A DNA stretch of 64,000 nt, taken from assembly GCA_018398805.1 (NCBI GenBank), contig JAGFBZ010002542.1, forward strand, positions 124,001 to 188,000, written 5' to 3'. This stretch comes from Hirundichthys speculiger. Its lineage: Eukaryota > Chordata > Actinopteri > Beloniformes > Exocoetidae. The notes beneath the pieces were generated by a model, which made no database searches, was not told the origin of the DNA, and saw only the letters and a program-made list of their open reading frames with translations. Of the stretch, positions 1 to 12,640 are shown one piece after another; within the stretch, counting starts at the first letter, position 1, and each line of letters begins with the position of its first letter. A program made the position numbers and the translations under genes.

Positions 1-884
1 TGGCTGCAGCTTACCCTCTTATGTCCAGTGGATAATCTCAGGTGATCGTTGGCATAACCCACATTGTTTTGGCTTTAATTTCAAATAAATGATGTCATGG
101 GGAAAAAAGTTATTTGTTGCTGTTTGTCTGGGACTGTATTTTCCCAACACTGAAACTCCCTTAAATCAGCCACAGCCACACACATGCGCACGCATGCACA
201 CACACACACACGATTAAAAGAGTGAATAGCTGAAAACTAATAGGGTTTTCTTTTACACATTAAATAAGGTTATTAATAAGGTCTTTTTGTTTACAGTGAA
301 ATTCAGCTCTCGCTGCTGTTATCAGGGTAATTTTGTCTCTCTCAACAGCACTGCTCAGCTTTATACTCATGCTGAATGGATTTCTGTTTAGGTTTCACAC
401 TACATTAACCTTCTGATCCAACCTGTATTTTGTGACGGGCTGTCAGGTTTTACAACCCCGCTGCCTCCCAGTTCAGTTGTGGTTATTGGGCTCAAGTCAC
501 TGTAGCAGCCTTTCCAATAAATCGCCTATCCCTTCTATGGTGCAGCGTATGTTCAACAGTGAACTTAAATTGATGTGAACACAAACCTTGTGGTTATTAG
601 ATGTATTAATTGTCTCAAATTAAATGATGCTGATATAGAGAAGCTTAAAATTTCTGCTCATAAATTTGACACATGTAAATCCACTTCTCGTATGTCACTG
701 TCTACAGATTTCATTCTGCACACAACAAGCTGATAGTGTTCATGGGGGTAAAGGAAGTGATTCATCTGGAAAAATACGAGTTCACTGATGCCTCATTTTG
801 AAGTTTGGTGGTAAATGTAATGCTGTATGTCTGGATAATGTACAGTGGCAAGTAAAGTATATGTGAAACTTTTGGAATTAACTA
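1..884. other. Intronic or upstream DNA, no gene seen
   Basis: AT-rich sequence with no convincing exon or recognised repeat body. A short (CA)n run lies near 196-211. Being upstream of the first visible tmem163 exon on the same strand, it is probably intron, but this depends on where the unseen first exons lie. Confidence 0.5.
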
Positions 885-1376
885 TAGTGATCCCTTGCCA
901 ATTCGCGCTTTAAGTTCTGCAGTTTTAGTTATTCACGGATTTTTCAGAAATATATAATATAATAAAATATCAAGAAAAAAATCACGGAAATTCCGTGAAA
1001 ATACACTCAACAGCAGACGAGAAGCCGCAGCTGCCAGCGAAACATCAAACGATGACTCACAGCTTCCTGTAAGCAACACGAGAAACGCAGACGGCCCAGA
1101 ACTCTAGAATCTGTGCGCTGATTGGACGAGACGCATCACCGAAGCATCACAGGATGTTGTGCGTGTGGTCTCTCACAGCGAAGAAATGTTGTAACAGAAA
1201 GACCACAGTTGAGCCTTTGTCTTGTTTCGCTGCAGTGCCTCGCTACTTTTTTGCGGTTTTTAAACATATTTTAAACACATTATTTAGTCTCGGGGGGGCT
1301 CCGGCTCCAGTTCACGGATTTTGATTTTCGCGGGGGGGGGCGGTCCCCATTAACTGCGAAAAATAAGGGATCACTG
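885..1376. mobile_element. Mariner/Tigger-like non-autonomous element (MITE)
   Basis: A 492-bp element bounded by TA on both sides (883-884 and 1377-1378). Its ends are inverted: AGTGATCCCTT at the left and AAGGGATCACT at the right, followed inward by TTCGC-type sequence on both sides. A TA duplication and this end type fit Tc1/mariner (pogo/Tigger-like) MITEs of fish. The interior carries ATTGG (CCAAT) motifs and no transposase. A related element sits at 32211. Confidence 0.75.
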
Positions 1377-2513
1377 TAGTTCTCTGCATTTATTTGCAAT
1401 AAAATGCAATCTGATCTTTATCTAAATGACAATAACAAATACAATGTGCTTGAGTGGATACCACACAAATAATCATAATTTATCGTGTCTTTAGTACACA
1501 CTCATTTAGGTTTCTCAGTGCTGGAAAAAAAAAAGTAATTTTGTAGTTAATCGCTGGCTAAAGCTTCTTTGGCTGCACCGACTTCTTGTAAGAACTTTTA
1601 GGAGCTGTGGATCAGACCTGCCTAACATTCAAGAGGAATATTTGACCATTCCTCCTCAGAACAGCTTCATGAACATTAAACTTAAAATGCCCTTTATTGA
1701 TTTAAGTAGCTCTAAACCACACCTTTAAACTTGTTTCATTAACTGTACCACAGATTTCAAATGAGCTTTTGTGACCCACAGACAGTTCACCCTTAGACAA
1801 AAAAAAAAAAAATGTTCTTGAGTTCACTTAACTTTTTTTCACCACTTTTAGTATTTAAAACCACATAAAATTACAATTATATGTTATGTTGTATATTATC
1901 ATCTTTAGCACATCAGACCTTTGTATTATTGTCACGTAAAGGTTGAAAAAAAAAAACGGTTAACTCCAAGAGTTTCTCTCCTTGAGGTTGCAGTGTTTGT
2001 TGGAAAGTCTGGGTAGGCATTTTCATCAGAGGTTACAGAGTGTTTTATCTGTGTATTTTCTTGGCTGTCAGAAACTCTCCATCTGCAGCATAATTATAGG
2101 CAGCATCACACCATCTTTTATCAGTCAGCACTACATGGCTATTTTTACTCCGCTGATGCACCCAAGAAGTGAGGCGGTGCAATGTGATCTGATGAAAGCA
2201 TTGGAAAACAATGTCTGAGAGACTGGGGATGTTTCATGCCAGTCATCGTTTGGCTCTAAACCTGTCCTGTGGCAGTAGCATTTCACAGACTGATAAAGCG
2301 GGTTTGTTCTGACCACAATTGAAACAAAATGACATAATCTTCAGTTAGTTGATGTGTCTCAAGTTATAAATTCTCATATATCTTTTGTCATTTTCTGTTG
2401 TGTGTAATTGATATATCATATTAATCACAGCTTAATCATACTGTACCTCACAAGCCAGCAGTGTTGTAGACAGTTGTGTGTAAGGTTAAAAATTTGTTCG
2501 GTTTCGGTTTTTT
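1377..2513. other. Intronic DNA, no feature recognised
   Basis: AT-rich with short homopolymer A runs near 1527, 1800 and 1946. The short reading frames show no conserved motif. Confidence 0.5.
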
Positions 2514-2920
2514 CAGCGTTGTCCAGGTGTACGATAAATATCGTATTTGTACGATAATTTGGCCCCCTGTACGATGTATGATCAATAATCCAAAAAAAGG
2601 CCAAATGTATAATAATTTGACCATTTTGAAATTATTGCCTGCCGCAACTGTCTGCCGAAGAGTGTTTTTGTGAACTCTGAAGGCATCTGTTCCCATGTGA
2701 CATGTTTCCAGCCAATCGTGCTTTGCTGAGCGTGAGAGACTGAATGGGCTGAATGGTCAGCTTCGCCCGCTATATTTAACACTAGAGTGATTAAATTTGA
2801 CTATAGAACATCATTGGGCTTGTTATTTTGGTTATGACAGATGTACCATAATTTCCCTCAAAATACAATAATTTTGAGTCTCTGGTACGATAATCCTACA
2901 TTTCCCACTTGGCAACGCTG
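2514..2920. mobile_element. hAT-like MITE
   Basis: A 407-bp unit with inverted ends CAGCGTTG and CAACGCTG. Subterminal GTACGATAAT-type motifs repeat at both ends. CAG...CTG ends are usual for hAT elements. No clear 8-bp target duplication is visible and no transposase is encoded. Confidence 0.55.
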
Positions 2921-4550
2921 CTGGTCCTTTTCAGATGCTGTAATTAGGTAAATAAAACCTCACTTGAACAATAACAGATTCATATTACATGACATGTTAC
3001 ATGTTCATCTTTGTTATTTCCATAGGAATTAAGATGATAATTAGTAGCCAGGTTCTCTTGATGAAAAGCATGTGATTAACTAATCTTCAGCAATTGTGAG
3101 TGTCTCTGAAAAAAAGCAGATGATTTGGCAATGCGTTGGTTTGGAGCATTCATGTGTTTCTCTCAAACTCATGCAATGAATTTAGAGAACCAGTATTTGC
3201 TTCCCATCAGTCTGGGAAAGACTATTATATTGTAGTTTAAAAAAATAAATAAATAAATAACTGAAGGGTTCACCTGCCATTTGGAGTTATTCTGTGGGAA
3301 CAGTGGCTTCATATGATAATCAATATTCTTGCTGTTCAGACATTTTTAAATCAACATAGCAAAAAAATAAATAAATAAATTGAAACGTGTGGTGGCAGTA
3401 AAGAAAAAATCCAATACCTTATAGATCTCTGGTGGTAAAATTGCTTTTTTGAAATTGATATGATCTTTCTCAGGAGTCATTTTTCCTCAAACTTGCAGAC
3501 ATCGGCTCTAATGCTTACCAGAGTGCTTTGTAAAAGGACAGATAACAAAATGGTTAGAACTACTTCATATTCACATCATCTACCTTTTCTGCTTTTCTGT
3601 GCCCTGCAGATGACAACAGCAGCCACTCCATTCCAGCAAAGCTCTAATTGTTGCTCTCTATCTTCGGAAAAAAAATTTCATTATACTTTACACTCTCATT
3701 ACCCTTTTCTCACGTGGAGTTAATCTATTAAAGCACCCCTTTATTTCATGAATTAATCAAGAAGGAAGCCTTTATAATCAAGTCTTGTTGAACAACTTGC
3801 TAGCTTACTTTCTTACTTCATACAGTGCAGGAATCATAAAAGAAGAGTCAATAAAACTCCTTAAGGACCATGCAACTTGTGCTGCTGTGATCAGTGATGA
3901 AGTGATTCTTGCTATGGATCCATAAATGGATTCATTCCCAAGGGTCTAGGTTTTCTCACATTGCAATTTGCTACCTGGGAACAGATTTTTGTATGTGCCA
4001 GCCAGTTTGGCCTCAGGAAAAGAAGTTCAGACAGCGTAATTTATTCCTTAATACATGAATGTTTCATTGAGTCCTTTACTGTTGAGCTGATGAAACTCAT
4101 AAATAGCACCAAATACGCCTGTGAGGGGAGGTGAAGAAATAAATGCAAGAAAGAATGAGAAAGAAGTCGTATATCATTATTCTACTGGGTTATTTAATCT
4201 TTCATCATTTTTTTAGTGATAAACGAGGTATAGCTGGAGAAAGCAGTGTTAGCATATAACTCCATCTGTCATCTGTCTGTATACTTGCAAAAGGAATTGA
4301 AGATGCCATGTACCTGTGGAGTCAATCCAGAAGTCGACAGACACAACATGGATGGCAGATCCAAGCTGACAAATCAGGATCAAGGTTTACAAACTCTTCT
4401 GAATCCACACACTCACCTTGGTCCACAGACACAGGGCTCAGTGACAAGTTAGTTAAAGAAGTCCGAATCACAGCTCTCCAGTCTTCCCCTCATTTCTTCT
4501 AATTATGCTTTTGCACATTTCTTCTGCACTATCATACACATAAATTGATA
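2921..4550. other. Intronic DNA with (AAAT)n runs
   Basis: No gene seen. Short (AAAT)n runs occur near 3240-3261 and 3360-3380. Reading frames here are short and without family resemblance. Confidence 0.5.
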
Positions 4551-5253
4551 CACTATATTGCCAAAAGTATTTTCTCGATTGCCTTGACTCTCATATGAGC
4601 TTTAGTGACATCCCATATGATGTGGGTCCACCCTTTGCAGCTAAAACAGCTTCAACTCTTCTGGAAAGGCTGTCCACAAGGTTTAGGAGTGTGTTTATGA
4701 GGATTTCTGACCATTTTTCCAGAAGTACATTCGTGAGGTCACACACTGATGTACGTTGATGGACCTTGCTTTGTGCAGAAGGTCTGGCTCTCAGTCTCCG
4801 CTCTAATTCATCCTAAAGGTGTTCTATCGGGTTGAAGTTAGAACTGTGCAGGCCAAGTTCATCCACACCAGACTCTGCCATCCATGTCTTTATAGACCTT
4901 GCTTTGTGCACTGGTGCACAGTCATGTTGGAAGAGGAAGGGGCCAGCTCCAAACTGTTCCCACAATGTTGGGAGCTTAGAACTGTCAAAATGTCTTGGTA
5001 TGCTGAAGCATTCAGAGTTCCTTTCACTGGAACTAAGGGGCCAAGCCCAGCTCCTGAAAAACAAGCCCAGACCATAATCCCCCCTCCACCAAACTTCACA
5101 ACTGGCACAATGCAGTCAGACAAGTACCGTTCTCTTGGCAACCACCAAACCCAGACTCTTCCATCAGATTGCTAGATGGAGAAGCGTGATTCGTCACTCA
5201 AGAGAACGTTCCTCCACTGCTCTAGAGTCCAGTGGTTGTGGGTAGTTGATGGC
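4551..5253 (-). pseudogene. Tc1-like transposon, truncated, decayed transposase
   Basis: The left end starts with the fish Tc1 terminal repeat CACTATATTGCCAAAAGTAT. On the minus strand the transposase C-terminal half is readable in two overlapping broken frames: a [20 protein letters not shown] block, a [18 protein letters not shown] block with the second catalytic Asp, and a FNPIEHL block (DDE superfamily, DD34E type). Frames are broken between blocks. A short stretch just inside the terminal repeat is missing, and homology stops near 5253, so the other end and the N-terminal half are gone. This is a dead copy. Confidence 0.88.
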
Positions 5254-5979
5254 TAACATAAATCTATAGCAAATTAGAGAAGATAGAGATAAATGACTCC
5301 TGTTTCAGTGACATTTCTCTGTTTATTTGAAGCTGAGGGATCCAAAGTCTAGGTAGTAATTGATCAAGAGAAGTTGGATTTGGCACTACTACTGCTACTA
5401 CCACCACCAATACCTTTACTCACTACCTACAACCAAGAAGCACCAGGAGGGTCTAGCACATCATGGTTGTCAGAGTTTTTCCTTTTTTGTAGTTCGAGAA
5501 CAGGAACATTCCTCATGTTGTCAGATTATATGAGAAACATAAGTGGTATATCAAATTCGTGTTGGGCAGTTCCATCTCTCCCTATGCATCACAACTCTTT
5601 TTCAATAAATATTAAAACACATGTCAAGTGTCGTAAAACATCAAAATGTGTCTCAAAAACATGATGGAACACTGAGTTATTCACCAGCCCTTTCATGCCA
5701 GCTTTCCTCTGTGCTCCTGTCTCAGGCAAGTAGATAACAAAAGTGAGATACCTGAAAGACAAGGTGTTGATGGTTGTCACACAAGTAAGCAGTATTTATC
5801 TGCAAAGTCTGAAAATGGAATAGTGTCAGCTTATAAGATACATAGCCCTGTTTACAAGTATTATGTCTTGATCTGTCACATACACACACACAGACACACA
5901 GGCAAAAATGGGACACAAATTTGAATTCAATCCTCACCTCCTGCAAGTGAGAAGTCACCAATGTGCAAACACAAATTCC
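5254..5979. other. Intronic DNA, no feature recognised
   Basis: No gene or repeat family identified. A short CA-rich tract lies at 5880-5901. Confidence 0.5.
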
Positions 5980-7117
5980 TAGGGGTGCAATGGTACAGGT
6001 GGCTCACTGTACGGTCAGTACCATGGTTTTTGTATCACGGTTTCGGTACAGATTCGGTACAGTTTCAGACCACCCACTACCCTAAACCCGCGATCGCAAG
6101 ATACTGCAAGATCGCAAGATACCGAACCGTTTGGTACGACCTGCACGGGACAATACGCTTTTATATCCCGCAGGTATTTATGTTCCAATAACTTTGCTTT
6201 GGACTTGCATGTGAGCGTGCGTGCTTTTAGGCAACAGGCCCGCCACTGTATGTCAATGTCCACTCGCCTCCACTCACTCACAGTGACCAACCTACCACAC
6301 TTTGGCCGGTTGGCTGCAGCTCATAGACGCAAAAAAAAAAACAAAAAAACCAAAAACAAGCAGGCATGGCCAGCGGTAGCGGAGAAATTGGGAAAAACTT
6401 TTTCTAATCACCAGTGTGGGAGCATTTTGGTTTTGCTGTTGAATACACCGGTGAGGGAGTGAAAACAGTTAACAGAACACAATCTTCCACCTCCCTAAAC
6501 CCGGGTCTTACCTTCGTAAGATCCAGTTGTTACCAGTTGTGCGTTTTGGTGCAGCTGATGTTCTTTTTAAAGTACTGCAGAACGAATCGTTGGATGCGCA
6601 TTTAAAGATCACGAACAATTAATGTTCCTGTCCCTCCTCGACCACCAACAGTTTCAGACATATCGGAAATAAATTCCCACATCCAACCTTTTCCAGCTTG
6701 ACACCAGAGACAAAGATCTCCTTGGTTTCCTCCACAGCAGACATCTGGATGAGATCATGCCACAGCTGTACAGACTGATGTGTCTGGCCATGACTATTCC
6801 CACATCCACTACAACTGCTGACCAGACATCCTCTGACCTCAAGAGAATAAAAACGTATGCAAGTAATACGGTGATGCGTAATCGAGAGGAAGAGCCATTT
6901 GTGCACGTCCACATGTGACCAGGTGGACGGACATTTATTCCATTTGGACGCACTCTTTTACGCACCGACATGCGAGTTGCGCTTTCCGCAAACTCGGTAT
7001 CTTGCGATCGCGGGTTTAGGGTAGCGGGTAGTGGGTGGTCTGAAACTGTACCGAATCCGTGACACAAAAACCGAGGTACGGACCGTACTGTGAGCCACAT
7101 GTACCATTGCACCCCTA
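5980..7117 (+). mobile_element. hAT-family element, copy 1, with the same end at both termini
   Basis: Bounded by TAGGGGTGCAATGGTAC and its inverse GTACCATTGCACCCCTA. The left arm (5980 to about 6113) and the right arm (about 6990-7117) are long inverted copies of one end type, each with GTGGCTCAC, GGTTTTTGT, TTTCAGACCACCCACTACC and CTAAACCCGCGATCGC in order. The opposite end type seen at the start of copy 4 (60147) begins only inside, near 6113. Around 6705-6918 the + strand keeps a decayed hAT C-terminal dimerisation segment (LKRIKTYASNTVM). The 8-bp flanks (5972-5979 and 7118-7125) do not match, unlike copy 4. Confidence 0.82.
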
Positions 7118-7267
7118 GTATGTATGTATATGTGGCAAGGTGAACACTACGGAGGGCCCGGGCAGGACTTGATCCCAAGACTCCCAGGTGAAAGTCACGT
7201 GTGCTGACCAGTCAGCCAAAGGGATATCCCGTTGGCCAAGTAGCCAGGACACGTGATCAATCGGAGG

Positions 7268-8120
<853 letters not shown>

Positions 8121-8592
8121 ATATATATATATTATTCAACCCCTTTACTTTCAGTGCAACAAACTCACTTTCAGAAGTTCAGTGAGGATCTTCGAATGAT
8201 CCAACGTTGTCCTAAATGACTGATGATGATAAATAGAATCCAACTGTGTGTAATCAAGCCTCTGTATAAATGCAGCTGCTCTGTGATAGTCTCAGGGTTC
8301 TGCTTACAGCACAGATAACAGCCAACAGATGAAAGTGATGGGTCTGACTGTGAGCTGCACTTCTCCTAACACTGTAAAGAAATACTGTGAATTTGACACT
8401 TTTGAAATTATTTGGCTTTTTTTCCAAAGGAATTAAAAACATGAAACAACAACAACAAAAAAACTACACTACAGAAGTGCATGGGAACTGTCAATAGTAT
8501 ACCTCTTGTTCATATTGCACTTCCTTCAGAAACAAGAGATTTTTTAATTATAAGGTTTTACTTTGTGTAAACAGTACTGTGTGTAAACGACA
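8121..8592. other. Intronic DNA, no feature recognised
   Basis: AT-rich and without a recognised gene or repeat. Confidence 0.5.
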
Positions 8593-8855
8593 AAACATCA
8601 ATCCATCCATCCATTATCCATACCCATACTCTTTGTGTGAAAGGCAGGGGTACACCCTCGACAGGTCACCAGTCCATCGCAGGGTCACATGTAGATGAAC
8701 AACCACGCACACTCATAATTACTCCTACGGGCAATTTCGAACTACAAATTAACCTGACATGCATGTCTTTGGATTGTGTGAGGAAGCAGGAGTTCCCAGA
8801 GGAAACCCACACATGTATGGGGAGAACATGCAAACTCCACACAGAAAGGCCCCTG
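8593..8855 (-). repeat. SINE/LINE-tail type fish repeat
   Basis: The minus strand reads through GTTTGCATGTTCTCC, a GACATGCATGTCAGGTTAA block, a CGATGGACTGGTGACCTGTC block and ends in a GGATGGATGGA tail. This order is characteristic of a very common teleost interspersed repeat. Related pieces are at 9848, 30595 and 46885. It is non-coding. Confidence 0.75.
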
Positions 8856-9847
8856 TATAAGAAGACAATAAATAAATATCTGGTCCTTTAAAAGGTCTAA
8901 AACAAGGCCAATGTATCCTTTAGATGAACAACACATTACATATTACACTATTTAATAGAGGTGAGCATGGTACTTGTACAAACAAATTGAAGAATTCATT
9001 TGTACCTGCCACCATTGGAGTATTTAAAAGCATTATGTGAGAAGTTACTGTGTGATTCTGTGCATGCGTATGAATTTTAACTGGCAACACTGCTGACTGT
9101 ATAACAAATTGCCCCTCTCGGATCATAAAGTTATCAATACCAATATATGGGGGGGGCAGCACTGTGCCTTTCCAGTCATTTTCACTGTGCCTAGTGGCGT
9201 CTTCTAGTTATTCCAGGCAAATCCGACAGAATCACTGCTTGTGTAGCTGTCAGCGCTAAAAATAGCACTGTTTCATGGTACTCAGGTTGCCTCTATTATT
9301 AATTTTAATATATGTCAAAATAGATAAACAGTGTCTACTAAAAAAACAAACAAATAAAAAATTTTTTTTTTTTTCATCCTAACCAAAGAATTTTGGCCTG
9401 CTATCTTCAGAACATTCCATCAGTTCATTGGCTTTTTTTTTTTTTTTTTTTTAAATCAGGTCAAGGTCTGTACTTTTGCTGGGCCACTGCAGTTCTTTCA
9501 TTGTTTTCTTTTTCTGCTATTATGTGGTACATTTGTTCATTGCTGCTCTACCACAGGACCCAGTTCATTTGCTAGCTTTTGCTGTCTGACAGATGACCTA
9601 GCATTTAACATTACAAAACTTTGTAGTTTGTTACAAAACAGAGTGTGGCTGACTCATGCCCATGTGAGAGAGATCCTGCTTTTCATGAGACACAGATTGC
9701 TATGTAGGCTGAAGACTTCCTCTTGTGCATTAAAGGTTCTTCTACTTACACAAGAGTTTCTGCCTGAGCCACTGGAGGACATTCACCACTCTTGGGTAAC
9801 TGCTCTTAAAGTTAATTAACAACTGTGTGGGAAGGACAACAGAGTAG
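8856..9847. other. Intronic DNA with poly-T tracts
   Basis: No gene seen. T runs lie at about 9361-9375 and 9432-9452. Reading frames are short and unremarkable. Confidence 0.5.
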
Positions 9848-9923
9848 CTTGTTGCCTCATAGCTAGAAAATCCTGGTTCAGATCTCAGCTGGGGCCTTTC
9901 TTTGTGGTTTGCATGTTTGCTCC
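9848..9923 (+). repeat. Fragment of the same SINE-like repeat (tRNA-like head)
   Basis: Contains a degenerate pol III B-box-like GGTTCAGATCTC followed by AGCTGGGGCCTTTCT and GGTTTGCATGTTTGCTCC. The same order is seen in the fuller copy near 30595. Only the head remains. Confidence 0.55.
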
Positions 9924-10107
9924 AGTGGATCCCATAACCCTGAACAAATTGATATAGGCACAGAAAATGGCCCTTTGGGCCAATAATGGCCATCTAGGGT
10001 ATTAACGCACTTTAAGATTATGGCATGAAATGCATCCTCTACCACACATCGAACAGTGCTGGCAGTTCATTAACCATTAACTTCCCATAACCTTCAGGGG
10101 CAAGAAT

Positions 10108-10357
10108 GTGGATGTTGTGGACAGCTACGAGTACCTGGGGTTTACTTGAATGACAGACTGGACTGGAGTACCAACACTGATGCAGTGTACAAGAAGGGGA
10201 TAAGCAGACTGTATTTCCTCTGGAAGCTCAGATCCTTCAACGTCTGGAGCATGATGTTAGAGATCTTCTATCAGTTTGTGGTAGTAAGTGCCATTTACTT
10301 TGCTGTTGTCTGCTGGGTGGACAGCATCAGTGCCAGGGATGCTGTTGTGTTTAAATT
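10108..10357 (+). pseudogene. Non-LTR retrotransposon RT C-terminal fragment (Rex1/CR1-like)
   Basis: The + strand reads VDVVDSYEYLG, then after a one-base frame shift a DRLDWSTNTDAVYKKG block, a SRLYFLWKLRSF block and a AIYFAVVCW block. This is the region after the catalytic core in fish LINE proteins (thumb/connection). The frameshift and short length make it a dead fragment. The clade is inferred, not proven. Confidence 0.75.
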
Positions 10358-10402
10358 TGGGAATATCTTACTCATAAGCATACACTCAAATTGTACTCTA
10401 AT

Positions 10403-11160
10403 TGTGGTTTGGTGAGGCAGTCAGTTCGGTTGTTAAACAATAGGCTGGAATACGACTGAGGTGCAAAACGGAGTTTTATTCTCCAAGTCTGCATGCAAAT
10501 TCAGAGAGGTCATTACAGAATGCTGGATCGTTCAGAATGACAAATTCTTAGTAGGAAACAGTTGCCTTTAAACATCACATGAAAACATCAGGACCTTGGA
10601 TAAGTTCTCTAGACGTCTACACGTCAAAACTTAGCAGACTTGTTGGAGCCAGAACGATAACAAAACTGTGGCCTTCAAACACACAGAAATCGAGACGAGA
10701 AGTCATGGACTCATGACACAGCACTTTAGCTCAAAATGCAATTTTTAACATTACAATCCCTACTTTTGTTTTTGCACCTCATTTTCTTTGCATATATGAA
10801 AAGCTTATCTAGATCACAGCAATAGAGCACGCGGTTCCCGCCCAAAGGGCACAGCCCACAACTGCGAGCTAAACAGGGAATAATGAAGCGCAGTCTATTA
10901 AATGTGATACCTCCAGCGGCCAAACCCCCGTCCCCAGCTATGTTTCACGGGTTTTCAGCTCAGATTAGAATCAGTTGACTGATTGGTTTAAAATGATTAA
11001 AGTGATTAAATTTAGAGTTTGAATTTTGAATTTTAGTACAATTTAGATTGTCAGATTCCGAAAAGGGGAACGGCAAAAGACCCCTTAGAGACTATCTACT
11101 CTGGATTAGGCCAAAAACCCAGTTGGAAAAAAGGCCACAAGACTATCTAAAGCAAAGAAC
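10403..11160 (-). repeat. Possible 3' LTR of an endogenous retrovirus
   Basis: On the minus strand the left part has an AATAAAACTC polyadenylation-type signal (near 10472) followed by about 60 bp ending CCACA at 10403, as an R-U5 would. It lies immediately downstream, on the minus strand, of an Env-like tail. The upstream edge of the LTR was not located and no second LTR is seen in the window. Confidence 0.4.
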
Positions 11161-11162
11161 AT

Positions 11163-11384
11163 TCAATTCTCAGAAACACCTGCAGGTGCATCACCCCAGT
11201 TGATGTCAGGGAATGGATCAGACCTCTGATCATCCAAGAAAGATGTTGTCATTTCTTTCAGCATCATGTGGCGTAAACATGGAATCACACATGAAAATAA
11301 AAAAAACAGAACCAAAACAATCAGGAATGGAGTAAATACTTCATACAACATAATGATAACATAAATAAATAAATAAATAAACAT
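11163..11384 (-). pseudogene. Retroviral Env-like C-terminal tail (endogenous, broken)
   Basis: A 73-residue frame with a hydrophobic membrane span followed by a Cys-Val-Ile-Pro-Cys-Leu-Arg motif and a short acidic tail, resembling the transmembrane and cytoplasmic end of retroviral envelope proteins. It is preceded in frame by a stop, so nothing of the ectodomain remains in this frame. Position just 5' of the LTR-like sequence supports the reading. The resemblance rests on a short stretch and could be chance. Confidence 0.38.
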
Positions 11385-11627
11385 AAATTAATCAACACCC
11401 ATATTACATTCAACCCCCCTGGACCACTCGCTCCCCCGTTGTGGAAGGACTGGAGGATCCAATGTCTTCTCGATCAGCAGTGTGGGATGAAGAATATGTG
11501 AAGTAACAGTCTGTGATTGGAAAAATATCAGTTTTTTTTTCATCTTTTCTCTTTTCTCCCTTTTTCGTTTTTTAACTTCTAGTAACTCTCCTTCCTGTCC
11601 AAGCTCAGGTGTATGCGTATTGTCCAC
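11385..11627. other. Intronic or ERV-remnant DNA, not resolved
   Basis: A short unmatched stretch between the Env-like tail and hAT copy 2. Pyrimidine-rich at 11530-11580. Confidence 0.4.
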
Positions 11628-12627
11628 TGGCTCACAGTACGGTCCGTACCACAGTTTTTGTGTCACGGTTTTGGTACGAATTCGGTACAGTTTCAGACCA
11701 CCCGCTACCCGCTACCCTAAACCTGTGATCCCAAGATACCGAGTTTGCGGAAAGCGCAACTCGCATGTCGGCGTGTAAAATAGTGTGTCCAAATGGAATA
11801 AATGTGCGTCCTCCTGGTCACATGCGGATGTGCACAAATGGCTCTACCTCTTCGATTACGCATCACCGTATTACTTGCATACGTTTTTATTCTCTTGAGG
11901 TCAGAGGATGTCTGGTCAGCAGTTGTGGTGGATGTGGGAATAGTCACGGCCAGACACGTCAGTCTGTACAGCTGTGGCATGATCTCATTCAAATGTCTGC
12001 TGTGGAGGAACCAAGGAGATCTTTGTCTCTGGTGTCAAGCTGGAAAAGGTTGGATGCGGGAATTTATTACCGATATGTCTGAAACTGTTGGTGGTCGAGG
12101 AGGGACAGGAACATTAATTGTTCGTGATCTTTAAATGCGCATCCAACGATTCGTTCTGCACTATTTTAAAAAGCACATCAGCTGCACCAAGACGCACAAC
12201 TGGTAACAACTGGATCTTACGCAGGTAAGATCGCGGGTTTATGGAGGTGGAAGATTGCGTTTCTGTTAACTGTTAACTGTTTTCACTCCCTCGTTGATGT
12301 ATTCAATAGCAAAACCAAAATGCTCCCACACCAAAGTTTTTCCCAATTTCTCCGCTACTGCTGGCCATGCCTGCTCGTTTTATTTTTTTTTCTGCGTCGA
12401 TGAGCTGTAGCCAACCGGCCAAAATGTGATAGGCTTGTCACTGTGAGTGAGCGAAGGCGAGTGGACATTGACATGCAGTGTGTAGGTTGCCCTACAAGGC
12501 ACGCAGGCTCACGTGCAAGTCCAATCCAAAGTTATTGGAACATAAATACCACAGGACATAAAAGCGTATTTTCCCGTGCAGGTCGTACCGAACAGTTTGG
12601 TATTTTACGAGTACTGTTGCATCCCTA
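11628..12627 (-). mobile_element. hAT-family element, copy 2 (opposite orientation)
   Basis: A reverse-orientation relative of copy 4. The left side starts inside the end repeat (TGGCTCACAGTACGG), having lost the terminal TAGGGGTGCA. The right side ends with GTACTGTTGCATCCCTA. The minus strand keeps the decayed hATC segment (LYRLTCLAVTIPTS, then LKRIKTYASNTVM) at about 11830-11990. It has no zinc finger or catalytic core and is therefore non-autonomous. Confidence 0.82.
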
Positions 12628-12640
12628 ATATATACACACA

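Noticed and set aside
4819..5175. A 118-residue + frame in Tc1 copy 1
   Set aside because: It is the opposite strand of the transposase remnant.
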